The position numbers and the translations under genes are program-made. Below the pieces are notes generated by a model. That model was not told the DNA's origin. It ran no database searches and saw only the letters and a program-made list of their open reading frames with translations. A stretch of DNA of 64,000 nt from Planctobacterium sp965279005 (lineage in GTDB: Bacteria > Pseudomonadota > Gammaproteobacteria > Enterobacterales > Alteromonadaceae), in NCBI GenBank assembly GCA_965279005.1, contig CBDIHK010000029.1, positions 248,001 to 312,000 of the forward strand. The letters run 5' to 3'. Shown here in pieces: positions 1 to 8,469 of this stretch; the first letter of the stretch is position 1; each line of letters opens with the position of its first letter.

Positions 1-845
1 GTTGCCCAATACGTTGGCTCTGGTTTACCCGGCGGCCAACTGGCTATCATGCGATATGGGGTTTTTCCTTTAACGTCCATATCCACCACTTGGCTTCGTC
101 GGATGTGACGTTTCACATCCTTGAGCTTCACATTCTCAAACCGTTTTAGGCGCTTACCTTGCGCATTGACACCTGATAACACCAACGGGTTCGCTGTGGT
201 TTTGGCCCTGACCAGATAACTGCCGCCCGCCAGGTTGATACTCTCTAGATAAGACAGCTTAAAGTAGCCCCTGTCTGCCATAAACAAACAGTCCGCCAAT
301 GACCCGGCTGCCGGTAAAAAGTCATACTCCGCCACACTGTCTGCACTGACCGCTATCCGCTCAGGCTGACTTTGAAGCATATCCCAACTCACATGCAATT
401 CGACTGCGGCTGGACTGATTGTCGTAAAGCGTCCTTTGAATTCTTCCTTTAACGCATCATGGACAGCAAACGAACTGCCATCTTGTAGCACAACTTGTTT
501 AAACACCGACAAATCGTTATCCGTTCCCAGGATATGCTGTTGCCATTTATGCAGGGCCATTCCCACAACCCGCTGAATCAACTGGCTAAATGCGGGTTTA
601 CTCAGTTGATTATGAAACGGTTTGTACTGTACATCAGTGAACGTCAGGCCAGTAAAATAGCGATGCAAGTCGCTGATACAGTCAATGCTCTTGTCGCCCA
701 TGGCCGTCACCAACGCCATCACCAGTTCGTAAGGCTTAACCACGCGCTTTCGGACACAAAAGCCACATCGCTGACCGATATCGTTAATATTAAATTCGTT
801 CAGGACTTCCGTTATTTTGTTTAGCTCGTTATTCTTGTATTGCAT
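1..845 (-). CDS. IS4-type DDE transposase, 3' end outside the window
   Basis: Reading the minus strand from an ATG at 845 gives an open frame of 281 codons that runs off the window edge, so the C-terminus is missing. It has the layout of IS4-group transposases: an N-terminal helical region, a first catalytic Asp in LQDGSSFAVHD (about residue 120), and a second Asp in the segment MADRGYF (about residue 190). The third catalytic residue (Glu) would lie beyond the window. The protein would cut and rejoin the ends of its own insertion sequence. The IS boundary on this side should lie between 846 and about 910, but I could not define terminal repeats because the other end is not visible. It sits directly behind the ECF sigma-factor operon, whose last frame ends abruptly at 892. 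Confidence 0.85.
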   Translation of the reverse strand, partial: MQYKNNELNKITEVLNEFNINDIGQRCGFCVRKRVVKPYELVMALVTAMGDKSIDCISDLHRYFTGLTFTDVQYKPFHNQLSKPAFSQLIQRVVGMALHKWQQHILGTDNDLSVFKQVVLQDGSSFAVHDALKEEFKGRFTTISPAAVELHVSWDMLQSQPERIAVSADSVAEYDFLPAAGSLADCLFMADRGYFKLSYLESINLAGGSYLVRAKTTANPLVLSGVNAQGKRLKRFENVKLKDVKRHIRRSQVVDMDVKGKTPYRMIASWPPGKPEPTYWA

Positions 846-891
846 GCTCTCAGATTTGTTTCAGCAGGTTTGTTTGGCGATAAATATCTGA

Positions 892-1086
892 TCAAATTTG
901 AGGCGTGCAATCAACCCTTATTTTTCTTAAGATCCTACCTATGAGAATCATATAGCTGAGTGATGCGGGAAAAAGCAAGGCGGTTAGTAGCGTTGCCAGA
1001 ATAATTGCTATAGCAGGTATCAACAAGGCCTTATGCTGCCACATCCATAGGATAAGGGTGCGTTTGCGATTGAGTGGCAAAGTCAT
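892..1086 (-). CDS. Small single-TM protein after the ECF sigma factor, possibly truncated
   Basis: A 64-residue frame whose ATG overlaps the stop of the sigma-factor gene (ATGA type overlap), which suggests translational coupling. It has a basic N-terminus followed by one clear hydrophobic helix (about residues 20-45, rich in I, A and L), then a short basic tail. The last residues look unlike a natural C-terminus, and the transposase starts less than 50 bp further on, so the original gene may have been longer and cut by the IS insertion. Genes directly behind an ECF sigma factor often encode anti-sigma or envelope proteins, but nothing in this fragment identifies one. I do not recognise the family. 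Confidence 0.5.
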   Translation of the reverse strand: MTLPLNRKRTLILWMWQHKALLIPAIAIILATLLTALLFPASLSYMILIGRILRKIRVDCTPQI

Positions 1087-1652
1087 GAAGAATTGTCCCT
1101 TATAAGCGTTGTGGCCTGTGCCAGATAAGATTTAACACTGCCCAACGGCAATTGTAATTTTTTCGCGATTTCATTGTGGCTCAAACCATAGATTGTACTT
1201 AATACGTAAGTATCAAGCTGCTTGTCATTGAGCTTGCTAGCGCGTTTATCAAAGTCTAAAAACACATCCAACTGTGGGGTAAAGCTTTGCTCCTTATTTT
1301 TGCTATTCTCTACATTCTCTTTATGGAACAGCGCCTTGAGCTTATCGTAAATACTCACTTTACGCTGATATTGTCGATATTCATTTATTGCAATTGAGAA
1401 CAACCAGGTACTGAACAATGACTTGCCTTCAAAGCGATTGATATTCATGAAGGCTTTAACATAAGACTCCTGCATTACATCCTCAACGACAGCATCGGTA
1501 TCAGTACTGGTGTAGCTATATTTCTGGGCGAATTTTCCAGACAAAAAGCGTCGCAATTTGTCTTGACGCCGCTCAAACAGAGCCGTAAACGCTGCCTCAT
1601 CTGCGCTGGATTGGGCAATAGCCACCAATTGCTCATCGGTAAATTGCTCCAT
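1083..1652 (-). CDS. ECF-type RNA polymerase sigma factor
   Basis: A 189-residue sigma-70 family protein of the extracytoplasmic-function class. Sigma region 2 (about residues 20-100) contains the helix VMQESYVKAFMNINRF followed by STWLFSIAINEYRQYQRK, the part that melts and recognises the -10 element. Region 4 (about 140-185) contains the helix-turn-helix GLSHNEIAKKLQLPLGSVKS for the -35 element. The linker between them is long and lysine-rich. The length is normal for the class. It would redirect RNA polymerase to a small regulon; its own partner (anti-sigma) is not recognisable, although the downstream overlapping frame encodes a small membrane protein. Confidence 0.88.
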   Translation of the reverse strand: MEQFTDEQLVAIAQSSADEAAFTALFERRQDKLRRFLSGKFAQKYSYTSTDTDAVVEDVMQESYVKAFMNINRFEGKSLFSTWLFSIAINEYRQYQRKVSIYDKLKALFHKENVENSKNKEQSFTPQLDVFLDFDKRASKLNDKQLDTYVLSTIYGLSHNEIAKKLQLPLGSVKSYLAQATTLIRDNSS

Positions 1653-1662
1653 CTATAGACGC

Positions 1663-1836
1663 TTATCGGTTCTCGAGCTTATGCAATAGCAACCAGGCGA
1701 TGCCCGTAAAAAACGGAAACAATCCAATGCCGTAGAGAATATGGTTCAGGTCAACATTGCCGTTTTGCGGGAAGTCTAAATAAAAGGGGGTCGTAGCCGT
1801 TTGACTTCTGTTTTCACCACTTTGTTTGAGTCGCAC
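1663..1836 (-). pseudogene. Remnant of a small membrane protein
   Basis: On the minus strand an open stretch of 57 codons, with only a GTG as possible start at 1836 and an in-frame TGA just upstream, ends at a TAA 11 bp before the sigma-factor start. It encodes a soluble stretch followed by one hydrophobic helix (GIGLFPFFTGIAWLLLHKL) at the C-terminus. It reads like the tail of a membrane protein whose front half has been lost. Its position just before the sigma factor suggests it once belonged to the same operon. The family is unknown and the call rests on hydropathy only. Confidence 0.3.
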
Positions 1837-1986
1837 TCATTCAAACGCCATTTGAGGATCAATGCGTTTGTGCAATATCCTCGCAACTAGGATACCACTC
1901 AGTTTCCTGTCGGGTATATCAACCCATCGGCGTCTCTGCTATGTTGAATAACAGGGTTACCAACATTCCAAATAGTTATGCTAACA

Positions 1987-2187
1987 ATGTCAGATATTGA
2001 AGAAATGTCCTTCGTTGAAAAGCTTAAGGCTATGGAAGCGATTTGGACATCAGTACAAAATGATCTTGAAAGTGCCAAGTCTCCGAATTGGCATGAAAAT
2101 GTACTTTCCGAAAGGGCTGATAAAATTGCTAACGGCAGCATACAGTTTATTTCTCTTGAAGAGCTGAGAATTAGCAGACCTAAGTGA
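1987..2187 (+). CDS. Addiction-module antitoxin (Unstab_antitox type), toxin missing
   Basis: A 66-residue protein that resembles the small antitoxins partnered with RelE/ParE toxins: an N-terminal helix MSDIEEMSFVEKLKAMEAIW, the motif SPNWHENVLSERADKIANG and a C-terminal SLEEL segment. I start at the ATG at 1987 because family members begin at this point; an in-frame ATG lies three codons upstream and neither has a clear ribosome site. The usual downstream toxin is absent: the next plus-strand sequence holds only the remains of a winged-helix gene on the other strand. It is therefore an orphan antitoxin, either a decayed module or a free-standing anti-toxin. Confidence 0.7.
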   Translation: MSDIEEMSFVEKLKAMEAIWTSVQNDLESAKSPNWHENVLSERADKIANGSIQFISLEELRISRPK

Positions 2188-2189
2188 AA

Positions 2190-2505
2190 ATATACGGTTT
2201 CCCTTAGCAATGATGACTTTGCCTGCGACCCATTGATATCCGGTTTTGGGATGGGTCTTAATGACATGCAGTGGCGCGAACAAATCGCGGATCTCTTTAA
2301 CCGACTGGAACAATAAATGTTCCTGGGCCCCGGCGCTTTTCCAAACCTCATCCAGAAGTCTTTTTTTGCTAACAACCTCATCGGCGTGCTCAATAAAAAA
2401 GAGCAACAGTTAAAATGTTTTAGGGCGAACCGCCCGGCTTCCTTGCGGAGACGACAAGTGATTCTGACTCACATCAAGTTTGAAATCATGAATTGTTGCA
2501 GTCAT
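2190..2505 (-). pseudogene. Broken CadC-like winged-helix regulator
   Basis: Starting at an ATG at 2505 the minus strand encodes an N-terminal winged-helix domain of the CadC/OmpR C-terminal type, for example the segments SKKRLLDEVWKSA and VIKTHPKTGYQWVAGK that form the recognition helix and wing. The frame is interrupted by a TAA at 2412-2410 where a residue between KTF and LLLFF would be expected, and the homology ends at about 2190, right where the antitoxin gene ends on the other strand. Any transmembrane and sensor part is gone. The gene therefore carries at least one stop and a 3' truncation and is very likely non-functional. Confidence 0.7.
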
Positions 2506-2691
2506 TTAATCTGTCGTCGGTTGGTAGCATCAGTAATGAATCGAGCAAGCTTAAAGACAAGAAATTTCTTTAGCAAGGAAGTTGCTGCAATTGGCGTGTG
2601 ATACCCCCTTAAAGCCAGTGAAATTCGCTCGGATCCGGACATGGCGCGGGGCTGTGTACTGGCAACTCGGTTTGTATCCCAGCGATTCAGT

Positions 2692-3987
2692 TCACCCCTG
2701 TGCCGCTACCGGCAACCAAAATGTGAACTCGCTGCCTTTGCCCGGTTGGCTTTCCACAGTGATATCGCCATGATGTGCCAGAGCGATGCGCTTGCATAAA
2801 AACAATCCCAAACCAACACCATTGTGGCTTCTGTTAGTGACATCCGCTGCCTGTGAAAAGGGTTCAAATATTTTGCTGAGGAAGTTTTCACTTATGCCAG
2901 GGCCAAAGTCCCTAACGGCTATTGCAAGTTTATCGTTTTCGCTTCTACAGCTCACCAATACTGGACTTGAATTTTCTGAATGCTTTAGCGCGTTTTCAAT
3001 AAGGTTGCGCACTAAAAACTTAAAACGTCCCAGGTCAATATCGATAACTATTTCTGGGACAGAACCCTCCAAACTGAGATTCTCGGCGTTATCAAAGCTT
3101 TTAATAATGTCCCTTAACACATTGGGAAAAAAGTAGGCTTCGAGATTGAGTAATTTATGAGAATCCCGCAGGCGTTCACTCTCTAATAATTGCTCGACAA
3201 TGACATCCATTTTATTTATTTCACGATTGAGCTTGGAAACCGTCTCGCCTTTATCCAATAAAGATAACAACACTTTCATCCTGGCCATGGGTGATCTCAA
3301 TTCATGGCTAACCGAGAGCAATAACTCGTTCTTTGAGGCAAACAAATCTTCCAAGTTGTCAGCCATGCTATTTAAGCCAGTGGTTAGTTTGCCTAGATCA
3401 TTGGCAGGGTGATATTGGATCCGATAATTAAGGTTGCCTTGGCTAATTTGTGTCGCACTGTTGATGGCACTTTTAATTGGGCTTAACTGGGCATTCAATA
3501 TCTTGTAGCTGACAACCAGTGTGCACAACACCCCTAGCCATGGCCAAAAGACGAGCCAATTGGGATAAACGATAAGGTTGGCTATCGTTGAAGTGACGGC
3601 AATGGTTGTGTTGTTTGATGTGGTAAAAATAAAGTATTGGGAGCCCACTTTTGAGAAGAACAACTTACCGAGAGGCGTGGCCTCCTGCATCAGTTCAGAA
3701 GGCCCAGGCAGGGCGCTTCCCGTTCTCCAAATTTCACTGCCTCGAGTAATTTGTATCGCAACGCGATTTTTTTTCGCTTCTGTTTTTAGGCTTTCAATGT
3801 CAATTGGCCCTGAAACGAGTTTCGCCATCATCTCATACAGTGCTTCATGCCGGTCGGCTACAATCTTCTGTGCCTCATCTTCAGAAACTGCAAAGCTGCC
3901 CAACACGACTAATACCACTAACAAAACAGTCGTCACTGTGAACAATAAGAAAAAGCGAGTGTATAGATTGAGGTTGGGTAGGGTCAT
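2692..3987 (-). CDS. Sensor histidine kinase
   Basis: A 431-residue membrane sensor kinase. One TM helix near residues 10-33, a periplasmic domain to about 140, a second TM helix near 145-163, a HAMP linker, then the dimerisation/phosphoacceptor domain with SVSHELRSPM (His228) and a HATPase domain with the N-box NLIENALKHS, DFGPGIS and VGLGLFLCKR. On sensing a signal in the periplasm it would autophosphorylate His228 and pass the phosphate to the response regulator encoded immediately upstream. The start ATG overlaps the stop of that gene by 4 bp (ATGA), so the two are translationally coupled. The sensory domain has no motif that reveals the ligand; the pair resembles CpxA/RstB-type systems only in architecture. 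Confidence 0.9.
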   Translation of the reverse strand: MTLPNLNLYTRFFLLFTVTTVLLVVLVVLGSFAVSEDEAQKIVADRHEALYEMMAKLVSGPIDIESLKTEAKKNRVAIQITRGSEIWRTGSALPGPSELMQEATPLGKLFFSKVGSQYFIFTTSNNTTIAVTSTIANLIVYPNWLVFWPWLGVLCTLVVSYKILNAQLSPIKSAINSATQISQGNLNYRIQYHPANDLGKLTTGLNSMADNLEDLFASKNELLLSVSHELRSPMARMKVLLSLLDKGETVSKLNREINKMDVIVEQLLESERLRDSHKLLNLEAYFFPNVLRDIIKSFDNAENLSLEGSVPEIVIDIDLGRFKFLVRNLIENALKHSENSSPVLVSCRSENDKLAIAVRDFGPGISENFLSKIFEPFSQAADVTNRSHNGVGLGLFLCKRIALAHHGDITVESQPGKGSEFTFWLPVAAQG

Positions 3988-4682
3988 ATTGGTGTCGCAA
4001 TAAATGTGTAACCCACACCGCGAATGGTTTTGATAAACCGGGGCGAGGCGGCAGAATCATTTAGCTTTTGCCTTAGGCGGCTTAGTAGGATATCGACTGC
4101 GCGCCCAAATAAATCCACTTCCACGCCTTTCAAAGCGCCGGTGATTTTTTCCCTGTTAAATACCTTGCCGGGGTTTGTAGCCAGCGTATAAAGCAGATGG
4201 AATTCCATGCCTGACAACTTAACCTCGTCGCCGTCGACCTTGACTAATTGTTGGGCAGGATAAATGTCAATACCTGCAAATTGAATGTGTTCATTGGCGG
4301 TAGGTTTTGGATTTTCCTGGCGTCCAGCCCGTCGCAATAAAGCTTGTACCCTAACCAACAGCTCTAGGGGTTCAAATGGCTTAGGCAAGTAGTCGTCAAC
4401 CCCCATTTCAAAGCCGTGAACCTTATCTTCCAGGCGTCCTTTTGCGGTAAGCATTATGATGGGTAAGGTGTATTTTTCCCTGATCTGTTTGCATAAGGTA
4501 AAACCGTCAACCACTGGCATCATCACATCCAACAGCAGAAGTTGCGGTTGTTCCTGTCCAAGGCGTTCTAACCCAACCAGCGGGTCGTTGCAAAAGCACA
4601 GTTCAATGTGATGATTTTTAAAAAACACAGCCAGGTTTTCTGTTAGGTCCTGGTCATCATCAATCATGAAAATCTTAGTCAT
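3984..4682 (-). CDS. OmpR-family response regulator
   Basis: A receiver domain (residues 1-115; acidic pocket IDDDQD, phosphoacceptor Asp52 in LLLDVMMP, Lys in DDYLPKPFEP) is followed by an OmpR/PhoB winged-helix domain ending in KTIRGVGYTF. I start at the ATG at 4682 (MTKIFMIDDD) rather than six codons upstream because the receiver fold begins here. It partners the overlapping downstream kinase gene. The promoter lies in the 4683-4829 gap shared with a divergent membrane-protein gene, which is a plausible target. Confidence 0.9.
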   Translation of the reverse strand: MTKIFMIDDDQDLTENLAVFFKNHHIELCFCNDPLVGLERLGQEQPQLLLLDVMMPVVDGFTLCKQIREKYTLPIIMLTAKGRLEDKVHGFEMGVDDYLPKPFEPLELLVRVQALLRRAGRQENPKPTANEHIQFAGIDIYPAQQLVKVDGDEVKLSGMEFHLLYTLATNPGKVFNREKITGALKGVEVDLFGRAVDILLSRLRQKLNDSAASPRFIKTIRGVGYTFIATPI

Positions 4683-4829
4683 ACATGGCTTCGCGAACAT
4701 TTGTTAAGGGCAATATTCCACTTTCAAAAGCCAATTACAAAGCATTAATTTCGATTGTTACACTATGTTACCCAGCGACGAAAAGGAACTGGGTATGATC
4801 GCTCCATCAGAAATTCTTTGGAGCTTCCT

Positions 4830-5540
4830 ATGTCAATCTTAAATAACGTTAGTGATAACTATCGGGCTAAAACGCTAGCCGGTTTAATGCTCACCCAAAT
4901 GGCCTTGGGCATACTGCTTAACTTTCATTTTCTAAGCCCGATTTTAAGATATGACGGTTCAATGGCGACACAGGAAGTTATCTTCATACTTGGCTTTGCC
5001 ACACTGCTCGCGTTGCTTATCAGTTCGCTCAACCTGGTTTTTGGGTTGTTGTTGCCCAAAGACAGGGTCAAGCAACAACAAAGCACATTTATCGCGCTGG
5101 TGGTTTTTGCCGGTGTAGGAATTGCACTTTGCGCAACTGAGTATGCCCAACTCTCAAAATACGTTGCTTTTTTAACCTCGACCTACTCATTTGATGCAGG
5201 GGCAAATGACGCAACACTAGAACACTTTAAAACCATGCTCGCAACCGGGAGGAATGAAGCCCATTTCATTTCCATATTCGTATCTAGCCTTAGTTTGCTA
5301 TTTTTCTATGGCTTACTTTGGCGGGCTGCCATGCTGCCATCTTATCTGGCAGGTTTTGCTCTATTGGCGGTTTTGCTGCAGCTAGTTGCGGTAGGCCACA
5401 CCTTCTTCGAGCTATCCATTCCGATGCTGATGCAGCTCCCGCTCGTTATAACCCAGCTCGTTGTGCCTATTTATTTAATGGTGTTTGGTTTTCGTACTGT
5501 GGAACCACAATGCACAAAACCAACCCAACAATTTAGCTAG
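4830..5540 (+). CDS. Six- or seven-TM membrane protein, DUF4386-like
   Basis: A 236-residue, strongly hydrophobic protein. The ATG at 4830 is chosen because GGAG lies about 8 bp upstream; the frame is open for 25 more codons but without a ribosome site. Helices are visible around residues 16-35, 50-72, 85-105, 150-165, 172-190 and 200-225. The opening (RAKTLAGLMLTQMALGILL) and length resemble the DUF4386 family of unknown function. It is transcribed away from the two-component pair and is followed after 12 bp by another membrane protein, so the two probably form an operon that the regulator may control. Confidence 0.6.
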   Translation: MSILNNVSDNYRAKTLAGLMLTQMALGILLNFHFLSPILRYDGSMATQEVIFILGFATLLALLISSLNLVFGLLLPKDRVKQQQSTFIALVVFAGVGIALCATEYAQLSKYVAFLTSTYSFDAGANDATLEHFKTMLATGRNEAHFISIFVSSLSLLFFYGLLWRAAMLPSYLAGFALLAVLLQLVAVGHTFFELSIPMLMQLPLVITQLVVPIYLMVFGFRTVEPQCTKPTQQFS

Positions 5541-5552
5541 GGGGCAAAATTC

Positions 5553-6239
5553 ATGTTTTTCTCGCTACTAACCTTTCATATTAGTGCTGGTGCCATTGCC
5601 CTGTTGGCTGGGTATGCAGTGATTTTTGTTAACAAGGGAGGAACCAGCCACAAGTATTTGGGCAGATGTTATGTGGTTTCAATGCTTGCACTTGGTTTGA
5701 CAGGAACCTACATCGCGGTGTCGAGACAAATTCCCCTGTCCATCCTCAATGGATTAGTACTTTGCTACTTTGTATTGTCCTCGCTTAATGTCATCAGGCA
5801 ACCAGCAAGGCGCAGCAACACTCTGGATAATTTGCTGTTCGCATTTGTCCTTATGCTTACGCTTGGGTTTGCCTGGTATGCCTTTCAAGCAACGCAAGTT
5901 GATGGCGGCAAATTAGGCGGTTTTGGTGTAGAGGCTTACCTGGTTTTCGGCAGCGTGATGCTGGTTTGCTGTATTGCTGACTTTCGCTACATCAAAAGCG
6001 GTGGCTTGAGTGGCAATAGTCGATTGATTAGGCATCTTTGGCGCATGTTTTTTCCATTGTTTATGTCAACCGCTGCTTTTTTCCTTGGCCAGGCAAAGCA
6101 TCTACCTGAGCCGCTACGAAAACCTGAAATCTTGCTGACACCCGTATTTTTGGTCATTGTTTCTGCTATTTATTGGACTTTCAAAGTGAGCGGGAAGGGG
6201 TCTAAATTCCGGAAAGTTTTTTCTAAATCTCAATCCTAG
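5553..6239 (+). CDS. DUF2306-like membrane protein
   Basis: A 228-residue membrane protein with about six or seven helices. The N-terminus HISAGAIALLAG, then KGGTSHKYLGRCYVVSML, resembles DUF2306-type proteins, in which two conserved His lie in helices 1 and 2; function unknown. It starts 12 bp after the preceding membrane protein behind GGGGC, so it is co-transcribed with it. The C-terminal tail is basic and lysine-rich. Confidence 0.6.
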   Translation: MFFSLLTFHISAGAIALLAGYAVIFVNKGGTSHKYLGRCYVVSMLALGLTGTYIAVSRQIPLSILNGLVLCYFVLSSLNVIRQPARRSNTLDNLLFAFVLMLTLGFAWYAFQATQVDGGKLGGFGVEAYLVFGSVMLVCCIADFRYIKSGGLSGNSRLIRHLWRMFFPLFMSTAAFFLGQAKHLPEPLRKPEILLTPVFLVIVSAIYWTFKVSGKGSKFRKVFSKSQS

Positions 6240-6567
6240 GGTTTTGTCGGATTAGCCAGATGAAAGCAAAAAATTTGCTCTCAAGGTGCCCATTTGCACG
6301 GCACAGATTTGGCATCTGGGATAACAACATTTATCACCTTGGCGACCATCACCCGGCTGTATGTTTTCTGCGCAAAATTAATCACTGAGAATAGAGCGTG
6401 TTGCTCTATGGAGCCACAAAATACGAGTCTCAAATGATGTTTTTTTAGTGGGACAAGCTGTTATTAGTGCGTCTCAGTAAAAAAATATTGTCTGAGTCGA
6501 GTGCACAAGAAATCTTTCCTAGCTTCTTAGTTAACAAAAATGATTGTTTCCATTAAGGAACGCTAGA
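6240..6567. other. Intergenic stretch with one short hairpin
   Basis: No gene found in about 330 bp. A hairpin with arms ATAGAGC and GCTCTAT and a 5-base loop lies at 6391-6409; there is no T-tract behind it. The end of the stretch carries AAGGAA ahead of the TTG start of the next gene. Confidence 0.4.
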
Positions 6568-7677
6568 TTGAAAATTTACCTGTTTATCATCGCTATATTA
6601 GTGGGTTCTCTCTTGGCTGGATGTTCATCTATTGGCTGGTCAACGGCCTATAGTTTTATGTGGGTTTTGTCCCCCGGTGGGGAATTCGAACCTACCGGCT
6701 CTGCGCTCGATTATAAACGCATAGATTCGTGGGCTGCACATCCCAATAAGAAGGATGAGTCAGACAAACTACCCACTGGCGACTTTCATCTCGCAGCAAA
6801 CGATGCCCCTGCGGTTTTCTTCGTCCATGCAACCACATACATTTCAAGCGACAGCTGGAACCAAGCGCAACCGACAGATGAGACAGATGAGATGCTCGAC
6901 AATACGCTACTTGCAAATCAAGCATCAGTTTTCAATGGATGCTGCCAAGTCTATGCCCCGCGATATCGGCAAGCCACTTTTTACGCATTTGCGGACAAAA
7001 AAACCCGAGGTAGGGATGCACTTGATTTTGCCTACGCCGACGTGTCGCGCGCGTTTGATCAATTTCTCATCGAAATTGGCAACCAACCCTTTATATTAGC
7101 CGGCCATAGCCAAGGTTCCGCGCATATATACCGGCTTATCCAAGATAAACTTGTTGATGATGCCCTCAAGTCTCGAATGCTATTGGCCTTACTACCAGGA
7201 TATCCTATTCCCACTGATTTTTTATCGGACACACCCATACCAGCTTGCCAGTCACCAACAGACCTTCATTGTCTTGTGAGCTGGAATGTATTGGGGCATG
7301 ATCATTATTTACCACCTTTTTTTAGCAACGTACCTATACCCAAACGCGGGGAGTATGAAGCACTCGCGCAAAGAACTTCTGTATGCCACAACCCATTAAG
7401 TTGGAATGCAACCGAAGAATCAAAACCCATTGGCTACTTGGGTGGTTTCTACCTAGTAAAAGAAAAAGGCCCCAAGTTACTGGCAACAGTAGATTCAGCG
7501 TCATGTCAAAAGGGCTTTTTGATGATTGATGAGCCCAAAGACGAACGCTTCTCCGAAGTGCTGATGAGCAAGGGGTGGTACCACGTATATGAATATGCGC
7601 TGTTTTGGGGCTCAATCAGGCAAAACCTAGATGACAGAATCCGTAAATACCAGCATATGTCAGGTGCACAGCTATGA
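6568..7677 (+). CDS. DUF3089 alpha/beta-hydrolase lipoprotein
   Basis: The frame opens at 6544, but AAGGAA at 6555-6560 points to the TTG at 6568. From there the protein has a lipoprotein signal with lipobox LLAGC about 20 residues in. The rest matches the DUF3089 family of alpha/beta hydrolases: a segment APAVFFVHATTY near the start of the domain, VYAPRYRQATFYAF, and the nucleophile elbow GHSQGS. Family members are lipase- or esterase-like proteins of mostly unknown substrate. The stop overlaps the start of a broken membrane-protein gene by 4 bp. Confidence 0.8.
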   Translation: MKIYLFIIAILVGSLLAGCSSIGWSTAYSFMWVLSPGGEFEPTGSALDYKRIDSWAAHPNKKDESDKLPTGDFHLAANDAPAVFFVHATTYISSDSWNQAQPTDETDEMLDNTLLANQASVFNGCCQVYAPRYRQATFYAFADKKTRGRDALDFAYADVSRAFDQFLIEIGNQPFILAGHSQGSAHIYRLIQDKLVDDALKSRMLLALLPGYPIPTDFLSDTPIPACQSPTDLHCLVSWNVLGHDHYLPPFFSNVPIPKRGEYEALAQRTSVCHNPLSWNATEESKPIGYLGGFYLVKEKGPKLLATVDSASCQKGFLMIDEPKDERFSEVLMSKGWYHVYEYALFWGSIRQNLDDRIRKYQHMSGAQL

Positions 7678-8433
7678 GAGCTACAGAATACCTGCAAATC
7701 TTCCTGTTCGCATGCGCGGCCTGGAGCCTCTGTATTGGCGCCCATGAATTGCTGGGGCATGGCGGTGTGTGTGCAGTGGATCCTCATTGCGCATGGTATT
7801 ATGCCGATGCGATGTACTTCCATGGTATTTATTGAGGATGAAAGGTATAAGCGGATCATGATAGCAGCGGGTTCGCTGCTAAACATATTGCTAAGTGGCG
7901 CATGCGCATTCATGCTATTGCATTACAAAGTGAGAAAAGCGGAAACAAGCGTATTTGGATGGCTATTTGCTTCTGCTGGTTTAATTCAATCGGGTGCTTA
8001 TATGGCGTTTGGACCATCAATACATCCGGCAATGGATTGGTCGCAGCTTGCTGTTAATGCGCATGGATATCCAGCAAGAGAGATATTTTTTATCTTGGGT
8101 ATGCTCATTTTAGCCCTTGGCGCTTATTGTTCATGGCGACTACAGCCATTCTCAAAACATAGAATAAAAACCACACTCGTTAGTATGTTGGGATTCTCTT
8201 TAACCGCTCTCGCTGCGTCAGCTTTTGTGCCTACAGATAATCGCTGGTTCATGCTGATGGGGGGGATCGGCAGTGGTACACTGTTTATGCTGCCATTTTT
8301 AATTTCTTGTATTCCAAGAAAACAAAACACCGAAGCCGCAATGACGATCAATTACAAGTTGAGTACTGCGGCACTTTGTGTCTCACTAGTATATGTCGTG
8401 TTACTTGGTTCAGGTGTTCATTTTTCACAATAA
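7674..8433 (+). pseudogene. Frameshifted M50-like membrane protein
   Basis: From an ATG that overlaps the stop of the DUF3089 gene, the first frame encodes one TM helix followed by GAHELLGHGG, an HExxGH-like site as in site-2-type membrane metalloproteases, and then hits TGA at 7833. The neighbouring frame continues at once with IEDERYKRIMIAAGSLLNILLSG and four or five more TM helices to 8433. The two halves join naturally near 7825-7832 if one base is added or removed. SLLNILLSG resembles the conserved N-x-x-x-G helix of the M50 superfamily. Either the gene is broken or the assembly has an indel here. Confidence 0.65.
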
Positions 8434-8469
8434 GAACAGGCTATATGCAACACGGAGAAACTTAGCGAG

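Noticed and set aside
2582..2773. 63-codon plus-strand frame after the winged-helix remnant
   Set aside because: It lies mostly antisense to the end of the histidine kinase and has no coding features.
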